A stretch of 64,000 nt of DNA from Oreocharis arfaki (Eukaryota > Chordata > Aves > Passeriformes > Paramythiidae): NCBI GenBank assembly GCA_013398015.1, contig VZRR01012727.1, positions 1 to 64,000 on the forward strand. Reading direction: 5' to 3'. Position 1 is the first letter of the stretch, and each line of letters begins with the position of its first letter. The position numbers and the translations under genes were made by a program. Under the pieces are notes generated by a model. It did not search any database. It saw nothing but the letters and a program-made list of their open reading frames with translations, and was not told where the DNA came from. Below, in pieces: positions 55,245-64,000 of this stretch.

Positions 55245-56190
55245 GACCCCCCACCACAGTGGGGCACTGCGAGCCAGGGGCCACCAGCACCTTTTATTAT
55301 TATTTTTATTGTTATTATTGTTATTTTGTACAAATTGGAGAGTAAATGATGGGTTTTGTTTCAAGCTGGTTTTTTATGGCGGATTGTAGATCAATCCCCA
55401 GACCAGAACCACCCCCTTTGTCTTTGCTGTACCCTTGCTTCTGATTTTCCTTCCCAGGGGAAGGAGGTTCTCCTTTGGAAGGGCAGCCCTGGCTCTCCTG
55501 CCCAGGGAAGAGGAGGTGGCCCAGACACGGTCCTCCTGATGTTGTTAGCTAAAAGTGATCAGCAAGACACCCTGAACCAGTGCAAAGCTGCACGCACCAG
55601 GTCCCAGCGGGATGCTGATGCCTGCCTGTCCTGGTGGAGGACCTGCATGTCCCATGGGAATGTCCCGTCTCTCAGGACCATCTTCCCAGCTGACGGCCAG
55701 CAGGCCCTTTGGAGATCCTGCTGTACAATGGGGCTGCGAGCACAGCTCCAGCAGCCCCTGGTGCTGGTACTTACGCCGAGGACTGTCCCCTCCAGCCGGG
55801 GCTCTGCTCTTTGCAGGCTGCCCCGGGGGCCGGGCACATCCCGAACCCTGCCTCATGCCTGGAGGGAGCTGGCGGCCGGAGGGGGATGCTGTAAATACGT
55901 GTAGATGGCTTTTGTTTGTTCATTTTGTAACCCAAAGTAGTCCCCCTTGGCATTTGCTGGGTGAAGGCTCTGCTCAGCTGGGCTGCCTGGGCAGGGGCTG
56001 GGGAGCCCTGGGGGCTGGCAGAGCCCTCCCTGGGCCACTCCATCTCCTACATTCCCTCTCACACTCCTGCCCACCCTGGTCCTGGACCATCAGGATCCCC
56101 TCACAGAGGCACAGCCCTTGCCCTCCTGCCCACCAGCATCTTGTATTTACCTGCTGTCAGTAATAAAGGATCCAGTACCTTCGCAGCTGT
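55245..56190 (+). terminator. OLFML2B: OLFML2B 3' UTR and poly(A) signal
   Basis: An AT-rich stretch with ATT/GTT trinucleotide runs at about 55290-55327 follows the stop. AATAAA at 56162-56167 is followed by G/T-rich sequence from about 56185, marking the likely cleavage site. Confidence 0.75.
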
Positions 56191-57255
56191 TCGGGGCGTT
56201 CTTTGGCTCTGGTTCGCCCTCTGGGTGAGTGAAAATGCACAGGGCTCTTTTGGGTGGGTTTTGGTTGGTTTGGGGACAGCAAGTTCACACACCAGATGGG
56301 GACAAACCCCAGAGGGCTTTATGCTGCTTGGGACTCTCACTGGGGCAGGGTGACATGGCCATATCCTGCCCTGAGCAGAGCTTCTCTCTGACACCTGAAA
56401 TTGCCCTCAGGTCACTCAGGCTCCAGTAAGACCCTCATGGGCTCCTCTGCCAGGCTTGGGTGAGCAGCTCGTGTGGGGTGCCCCCTCTCCAGCAGCTGGA
56501 GGGGGAGTGGGTGGATGTGCCATGGGCAGTGCCAACAGTGTGCCAAGCAGAGCCACACTGCAGCCCAAGAGATGGCACACACAGGGCAGGTGTTCCAGTA
56601 ATTTGCCTAAGGAAAACAGTATTAACAAACACAGTAATAATATTAATAATAAATAAAAGAAGGATTTTATTGCCTTCAGTACTAGGGACACAGAGAACAG
56701 AATTACACAGGATAAGAGATGCTCTCCACCACCAGAGCCCAGGGGTGCTGGCTGAGGATGTGGCGCCGCAGCAGTCCCGAGCCCCCAGCAGCAGCTCTTC
56801 CCAAAATGCCAGGCTGTGCCAAGCCCAGCCACCACCTCTGGCCCCTCGGCAGCCCCCTGGCAGCAAACGCCCCTCAGAGCAGCCGGCCGCCCCTACCCAC
56901 GGCCGCAGGGGAGCCGTGTGCCTCTGGCTGGGGCACCGCTGGGGTTTTTATTTTTGACTATTGTGTGAGCTGGCCCCCAGTCAGGTGGGCCGGGGCCAGG
57001 AAAATGAACTGGTGCAAGGAGCGCAGCCAAACCCCTGGCCGGGCCCGGCTGCTTCCCAGCAGCGCGAGCGCTGAGAGGACGGGGGGCCTGCGCAGCCTGC
57101 GCCGGGGACGTGGCAAAGGGCACAGCTTTTCCATGCTCTTGCAAGGCACATACTTCACAGGGGTGTATTGCTCCTCATCCTCCTCCTCACTGCCCTGGAG
57201 CTGTTTGTCTTGCTGCAGGGATTGACCTTTATTTCCTAACAGCCACACACATACA

Positions 57256-57296
<41 letters not shown>

Positions 57297-58626
57297 CCCC
57301 ACACGAGCCAGTTAGCACTCAGACCATGAAGGAAAGGCAGCTGGCTGGCTAACTGAAGCCCATCATCTTCTGTGCGAACTGCAGAGGGGAAAAAAATATA
57401 ATGCAACAACATGCTGAAGTCATTATGCAAGGCTGATGCTCTGCTGGCGGCTCATCCCAGCTGAGCACCAGTGTGCTGGAGCTCCTGGGCCCTAGCTCCG
57501 GCCTGGGGCTCGGCCGACAAGTGTGGGATCAGTGAACAGAGCTCCACAGACACTCTGGAATGGCAGCAGTTGGCTGCACTCAGTGTTTGGGGCAAATGGA
57601 ACGTTCCCCCAGTGCCCAGCGGGTGGCTGTCAGTGCTGGCGAGGCAGAGAGGGGTGTGTGGGGCTGAGTGTGTGACCTGTGTGTGGCTTCAGGAGAAGGT
57701 GCTGTGGCTGTGTCCCATGGAACTGAAGCAGCCCCTCTGCCCCAGCAGGGCCAGTGCTGCTCCACAGGCTGTTGTTAGCAGTGAAAAGTATTAAACAGCA
57801 CACACAAAAAACCCACGCAAACAAAAACTAGGGAGAAAAGAAAAAAAAACCAAACTAAAAAAACCCAAGCTTTACAAACGCATCCGCTGCGTGAAATCAC
57901 TTCCCTTGGGCCAAGCCTTCATCCGTGCAGCCACGAGGGCTGGGGCAGGCAGCAGCAGCATCCTGGAGAGCCAGGCAGGTGAGGGGTGGGCAGTGCCCCA
58001 GGGGCAGCCCAGGCGCCGGGGCAGTGCGGGTCGTTCTGTCTGTAGTGCTTCAGTGTAAGTGCAGGGGCCCACCGCCCTCCTGGGGGGCTGCGGCTGGGCT
58101 GCCCCTCCACACCGCTGCATCCCAGGGCTTCCCGCCGAGGCAGGCTGCACAGGCAGGGATTTGGGAAAGGACTGAGGAGGGGTGGGGCTGTCTGGTAAGG
58201 CCCAGCACCTGCAGCTGGGAGCTGGATACAGCCTCCTGCTGCTGCCCGGGCACTCGGCAGGGAGAGAGGCCTGATCCAAAGCATGGGTGTCTGCTGCAAT
58301 GCCTCTGGCTCACCTCCGGCAGCCTAACAGGGACAAAAATTAAAAACAACCCACAATTTTGGACAGTGCATAAGTAGCAAGGATGGCCCGTGTCCCCCCA
58401 TGCTGCATGGGGCCCCCAGGACTGTCCCTGGCAAGGAGCCAGCCGAGCTGCATAATCCCCGGGCAGGATGCGGCCACCGGGTAGGGTCAGGCACAGGAAT
58501 GGGCTAAAGGGGACTGTCCCTGCTGTGCCCACGTGCCGGGAGCCCCAGGACCTGCCAGGGAAGGGGCTCAGGCTGGCGGCAGGACCTGCTGCATGCCGGG
58601 TGCTCCCCTGTGCGCTGTCACAGGAG
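56191..58626 (-). other. ATF6: Intergenic spacer and ATF6 3' UTR
   Basis: The region downstream of the ATF6 stop (stop codon at 58629-58627) contains minus-strand AATAAA at 57233-57228, 56952-56947 and 56671-56666. The last is followed on the minus strand by U/GU-rich sequence and is the best 3' end, giving a 3' UTR of about 2 kb. If so, the OLFML2B and ATF6 transcripts end about 0.5 kb apart. An (AAT)n microsatellite lies at about 57258-57292. Confidence 0.5.
57258..57292 (+). repeat. (AAT)n microsatellite
   Basis: About eleven uninterrupted AAT units lie within the probable ATF6 3' UTR. Read on the ATF6 sense strand they are ATT repeats. Confidence 0.95.
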
Positions 58627-58835
58627 CTACTGCAGGGATTTGACAATGGCCCTCAGGGCATGGGGTGTCTCTGGGACGGAGGGGGACGAGCTGTAGAAGG
58701 TGTCAGTGTGATTTCTGCGCTGCTCTCGGAGGTATGGAGGGACAGAGGAACTTTTGATGTGGAGGATCCTGGTGTCCATCACTTCGCAGTCGATCTGCAT
58801 CATCACCTCGTAGTCTTGCCCGTTGATCACATTCT
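58627..58835 (-). CDS. ATF6: Cyclic AMP-dependent transcription factor ATF6 alpha, last coding exon
   Basis: ATF6 is an ER-membrane bZIP factor released by Golgi proteolysis during ER stress. This exon encodes the C-terminal end of its luminal domain. On the minus strand a pyrimidine-rich tract and CAG precede the exon at 58835, and the frame starts with a split Glu codon, then NVINGQDYEVMMQID, LHIKSSSVPPYLRE and ending IVKSLQ. The human protein has near-identical VINGQDYEVMMQID and LHIKSSSVPPYLR and also ends ESLQ. An N-glycosylation sequon NHT lies in the variable tail. The exon has 68 codons plus stop. All other exons are upstream on the minus strand, beyond the right edge. Confidence 0.93.
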
Positions 58836-61800
58836 CTGCAGAAGTGAGGATAAAAAAAAAAGGTCAGAGTTAGCCCTGCAAGCCAGGGATCCAACAGCAC
58901 CAAAAGCAGAGCTTTCTAGGCCTTTTTTTGTCTGAAGCAGGAGCTGCAGTGGGGGAACTCCCTTTCTGCAGCTGCACACATGGAGCTCCATCTCACACAG
59001 CAGAGCCCCAGACTGCTCGTGACACCTCAAAGAGCCCAGACCACACTTAGCATGTGCAGTCACACCTAGAAATTAATGTCTTTTATTTCCCCTTCTTCAT
59101 CTGCACATAATTACTGACGGAGTTTGCACCATGTAACATTTATTACAGAACTGTTGTTCTTGAGCCACTAAAGTATGAGAGTGATTGAAGATAAAGTTTA
59201 TTTAAGAAAGCTGAATGTTTCACTTTCCGTAACCCTCTTGACACTGAGGATCTTGAGGAATTTCTTCACCAGTTTATTAATAATAAAAAAGCTAAAATTT
59301 AATCTCTCAAAAGAATTAACTGTGCCTCACTCCTGTCCTGACCTGGCTGTCGTACTTGAGTGATGTGGTGACACTGGGCAAGGCCATTCCCCTGAGAGAC
59401 CCCTGGACACAGGAAGACCCAGACCAGCACACAGGACCCCAGTGTGGCCCCAGGCCCGGCACATCTGCTGCCACAGGAGCTCCTGGGCTTACAGGCTGTG
59501 CACATGGCTAGCATCTGCTGCCTGGATTTAAAGGTGGGAGACTATTCCCTGCATAGACAGTGTGCTCAGGAATGCAAGAGCTGAGATCGGATTTCTAGGC
59601 ACGACCAATCCTTTCAGAGTCAGAAGACTGCCATTGGCAGGGTTTCCTTTCTGTGCTGAGGAGGATGGAAGATCACCTAATGGAAAGCGTATGGACTGCA
59701 GGAATGCAATATACATTACTAATTTTTACTGTTTTCCTGGATTAACTCTGACTCTGGATGACAGCTGACAACTGTGGCCGGACCCTCTCGTACCCCACGC
59801 CACCTGCAGGAGCCATTAGATCAACGATGTCTGGTATAGTAATGAAAAGCAGGAGCAAACCCTTGCTAAGGGGGCTGAGAGCCTGCAAGGGAAATCAAAG
59901 CTCCCACCTGCAAGAAATGAAATGGAAAAAGCTCTGCATGTGCCACCGAGAGACTGAAGCCAGGAGCAGCTGTGCAACTCTCTGTGCCACTGACCCGAAA
60001 GCCCTGACAAGCACCTCATCTCTCCTGGATGCTGTGCTGCTGATAAAGCCCTGCTGTGACTTCTGGTGCTGTGTCCCCATCTGGGACCCTTTTAGAGGCC
60101 ATTTCTCCAGGTCACCCTTTCTCTCTGCCTTTGAATGGGCTCTTGCCTCCCACCCGACAGGCTCAGGACCAGTCAGCAGAGGGGGCTGGGCTGCTGGTGC
60201 CCCTCAGGAGAGGAGGCTGGAAGGGAGAGCACAGGGGCACGAGGAGAAGCTGAGGGGCACAGAGCCTGGAGCCAGCAAATGGGCACACATGGGCTCCCTG
60301 TGACACAGCAAGCTGGAAACACAGTTCCTCAGCTCTCATTCTGCAGTTGACAGGACCCCAGCTACATGAGAAACAGTACTCCAAAGCCACAAGAGGGTGA
60401 GGGATGGGATGGTGGCCAGGGCCAGGAAAACCTCTCGGTAATGCAGCGAGTTTCCCTGACTGCCCGCAGCAGCCAGCACAGAGGGCTATCATTAGGTTCC
60501 TGGGCATTGCACAAGACAGAGGGAACAGCAATCCCAAGGGCTGCCCAGCCAAGGGAGGGAGCTGTGCTGTGTGGGTGGCACTGGGGAGCATGGGAACCAG
60601 CCCAGCCTGTTCTGGCCAGCTGGGATCTCGCTTCCCCCGGTGCTGACACAGCTCCCTTGCAACAAAGCTTGTCAGGATTAAGCAAGCCACAGCTCTGCTA
60701 CCACATGGCAGGAGGGACTGTGTCTTCTGAGTCCACCACAGCAGAGACAGCTGGGAGGAATCACTCACAATGAGCCGCTCTGGCCAGCAGGCACATGGGA
60801 TGCACACCCGCCATGCAGAGATTCACAAAAAGCACCCAAATCCTGCCCTGGGCCTGTAAGTTAGCCCAGGAGTTAGAGGCAGGTTTAAAATTGGCATCTG
60901 ATTGTTTCCCTTTTTGGGGTGAAGGTACCGACCTGCTGCAGAAAGCCTCTGCAAAGGGCTTGATCTCACAGGGCTGAGGGCAGTAGTGGGAATGGCTCAA
61001 TGCCCACTACAGGCATTTCCAGCAGCCTTTCTCATTACCATTAGCTCCAAACTGACATGGAAGAGGAGGTGGGATGTTCCCCAAAGACAACAGTTACTGC
61101 TTGGTGCTGCTGCCAGGCACCTGGACCAGCTTCGCTGTAAGGAGGGGTCTGAAAGTGGTGCCAGCCCTGGGACACCCAGCCCACCCCAGCCCAGGGAGGG
61201 GCTGATGCTCCCATGTGATGGTCTCAGCAAAACAGCAGGCAAACATGACCTGAGTGCAGCTGGCACAATGCCCTGTTTGGGAAGACCAGCTCACTGTCAC
61301 TGCAAAAAATGATTCCACACGGCTCCATCCTGAGTTCGAGGCCATTAAACTGCTTCATGATCTGGATGAGGAATAGAGAGCACACTTAAAAGATTTCTGG
61401 AAGATGCTAAACTGGAGAGATTTCAACCACCTTGGAGTGGCTAGATTGGATGAGACTGCAGTTTTGATAAAAGAGAGAAGCTGTCCAAAATCTTCAGAAT
61501 GCATTTCAACCACGGCCAGAGCTGGAAAACATGAGTAAAAATGGGGCTGGGCAGAAGTACTACAGAAAAACCTTGAGGACTGCAGAGGATCACTCTGGAC
61601 AAGCCAGCAGAATGACAGGACTAGAAACAACAGCTCAACTTCAAGAGAAACATATTTAACTTTGACTGAGTTTCTCATGATAATGATATCCAAGCCCTGG
61701 ATGAAAGTACCTTGGGGAGATGAGAGGATCTCCATGACGGGGAGTTTTTAAGGAAAGGCTGGATGACCAGCTGCCCATCAAGCCCTTGGGTACCTTGCTC

Positions 61801-64000
61801 CAGACACTTGCATTCACTCCTGGTCTCTCTGACCCTGCCTTTCTGTGAGCTGCTGCCTGCTCATGACTGGAGCTGCTGTCAGCACCCTCCCAAAACTCAG
61901 CACCTGGAGTTGTGAGTTCTCTCCTGGACTCCATGGTCTGATCTGATCCCCCAGAACAAGCGAACGATTTTGCCTGGTGATTCTTGTATCAGATCATTTA
62001 AAAACAGCCTTTCTCAGGCTTTCTATCCTTCCCCTCCCACGCAGTACCAGCATCTGGGAGACACCAGAGGGGCAGAGGGTGGGTTTCCAGAGGGGCCGTG
62101 CCCAGCACTGAGCTCACCAGCTTCGTGTGGCTCATCCCTGGAGGGGTCAGTGCATGTAACCAGTGCTCAGGCCAGCCTGTACTGCCCTGCCTGGGCACAT
62201 ACCCACTGCCCCTCCCAGGGAGGCACAGGTAGCAGGGTGTCTGTGAAGCAGGCCTGACAGCCCCAGGCTGCTGCCTGCTGCTCGTGTGCTGGCTGGAAGG
62301 TCAGCACTGCCAGCGTGCATTACACAGGGTTGCCTAACGGCCCAGAGCAATGCTGACACTGAGTGATTTCTAAAGTTTATTGTCTTGAATTACCTATGGC
62401 TGATGTTTCGTAGGATTACGTAAGTGAAAACACAGGAACGGATCTCCTGTAGAGGTGTCTGGATTTATAAATAGATTTATTGCTCCTCTTTGAAGTTCAG
62501 AACATACAGTTTCTCACGCAGTGCAGGCTCAGGCTTAAGAAACCATCCTTGCTGGGCCAAGAGCCTGTGCTGCAGTTAATTATTTGTTAACAGGTTTAAA
62601 AGCCATGCTTCAGATGATTGACTATTTCAAATTAATAGGAAAGGTAATTGTGCCAAGCGTTGCTGCTCTGACAGCACTTTCCCAAAGAGCCTTGCTGGCT
62701 CTTGCGGGCTGTACCAAACTCCCAGCACGAGCCTGGTCTAGGCAACAGAAACCTAATTCCCAGTGCTGCTCTCCCCCTAAAAACAATCATGTTGCAATAT
62801 CTAACAGATGAAAGCTGAAGTCTGCAGTCCAAACCAAAACCAAATAAGGCTGAGAGTATTAACTGCTACAAATTACTGAGGATGATGGAAGATTGTCTTC
62901 ATATTTGAAGAACTAGATTTTCAAAACTGTCTTACTAAAAAGGCCATAAAACCAAAATCCTCCTTCTTCCCTCAGAAGCACTGACATCCATCAATCAGTT
63001 GACTGTTCAAATGTCTGTCTGTGAGACTGAACACCTACTTCTATGGGAGATGCCCTCTCAGAGAAAGGCAGAAGACAGAGGGCTTGAAAGGCAGGCAATG
63101 AAACTTTTGTTCTGCAGTTACTCAGAACAAATGGTGATGTCAACTGTCTCTCTAGACTTCAACTTTACACATACCGTCAGGTCGTTTGGCCCTACGGACA
63201 CATCTGTCTTACAGAAGAGGTAATTCTGGTAATTTATCCTTTCCTACTTACATACATCTTGCCCAAAAAGCTTTGCTGCAGCAAATGTTCATTGTGAAAA
63301 CGGGTGTCTGCAGAGAAACTGAAACAGAGCTCCCCTGAAAGGCCACCTGAGCTTGCTGGAGTGTTTCAAGGCTGTAACCAAACACCATGGAAAAGCCTTA
63401 CAGCTTTCTGAAGGTGTACTCACGCCATAGGCACATTTATAGAGCCTTATTCTACCGGAACTATGAATTTTACCTTACTCAGGGCAATATCACAGTGGAC
63501 TGCCAAAAAAATATTCTGTGGGAGCACTACTCTATCATTCAGTGAGATCCTCAGTCCCCAGACCCTCTCCTAAGGCCCCAGCTGCCTTTGAAGCAGATAA
63601 CCCATGTACCTACTGGCTGGTTTCTGAGTAGGTGACTTTAAAATGGTCAGAACCTGCCTGGCTCTGTGTCTGCTGTGCTCACTGAACACACATTTAAAGC
63701 ACATTATCAGCCACACAGATCTGGACTACACGTCCTTGCTCCTTGTAAGGGAGGGAAATCACTTGCCCCATCCTTACTTTAACTACCTGTCTTTATCCAT
63801 AAGGCTACAGAATCATTCCTTCCTCGTGGGTAACAGCAGAGAGTGAATTTGCCCTTGGAACCAGCTTAATTGATGTAAAAATAGGAGCCGTTGAATCATC
63901 CCTGTGTAAGGTGATCCAAACCCACCAATTCTCTTTAAGTCATCTTTGCTGAACAGCTACTCACACTCTGTACCTCCCACAATTCCTTCTAAAGAGAACA
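58836..64000 (-). other. ATF6: Probable last intron of ATF6
   Basis: No further ATF6 exon was recognised on the minus strand up to the window end, so this AT-richer stretch is most likely the final intron. It contains a decayed CR1 relic at 61290-61950 and otherwise nothing identifiable. Confidence 0.6.
61290..61950 (+). mobile_element. Ancient CR1 LINE relic
   Basis: The sequence retains landmarks of the CR1 reverse-transcriptase 3' half. GATCTGGATGAGGAATAGAG corresponds to the 'NDLDEGIE' region, AGATGCTAAACTGG to 'ADDTKL', and GCAGAAGTACTACAGAAAAA to the later 'AEKDLG' region. Near 61735 GGAGTTTTTAAGGAAAGGCT corresponds to the 'EIFK.RLD' end. The frame is destroyed by stops and deletions. 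Confidence 0.6.

Overview
The window looks like a GC-rich, gene-dense avian nuclear chromosome segment from a draft assembly. It has spliced vertebrate genes with very short introns, CR1-type LINE relics and N-filled gaps inside CpG islands. A crocodilian or turtle cannot be excluded from CR1 alone, but the intron compaction favours a bird. No prokaryotic operon, CRISPR array or intact mobile element is present.

Five protein-coding genes were reconstructed by joining exons across GT-AG boundaries with consistent phase. UAP1 (+, 66-6788) enters from the left without its 5' exon(s). DDR2 (+, 12876-20867) is complete, with 16 coding exons and 860 codons. HSD17B7 (+, 23492-28464) lacks exon 1, which falls at the gap 23432-23461. 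OLFML2B (+, 43677-55244) lacks its signal-peptide exon, probably in the gap 42516-42713. ATF6 (-, 58835-58627) contributes only its last coding exon; the rest lies beyond the right edge.

Layout: 1-7.3 kb UAP1; 7.3-12.9 kb non-coding, with a candidate DDR2 leader exon, a pair of ZNF143-like sites and a perfect 18-bp x 10 tandem repeat; 12.9-20.9 kb DDR2; 21-23.5 kb DDR2 3' UTR and the HSD17B7 CpG promoter; 23.5-31 kb HSD17B7 with several possible poly(A) sites; 31-42 kb a gene-poor stretch with two CR1 relics and an orphan CpG island; 42-56.2 kb OLFML2B; 56.2-64 kb the ATF6 3' end and last intron, with another old CR1 relic.

The genes do not form one pathway. UAP1 makes UDP-GlcNAc, DDR2 is a collagen-receptor kinase, HSD17B7 is a sterol and steroid reductase, OLFML2B is a secreted matrix protein and ATF6 is an ER-stress sensor. 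All five are neighbours on human 1q23, but the order here (HSD17B7 next to OLFML2B-ATF6) differs from human and implies an inversion breakpoint between about 29 and 42 kb. I found no clearly novel molecular system. The most interesting items are the conserved UAP1 microexon, the 18-bp minisatellite upstream of DDR2, the inverted ZNF143 sites, a 70-bp DDR2 intron flanked by direct repeats, and the rearranged junction with a possible CCDC190 remnant.
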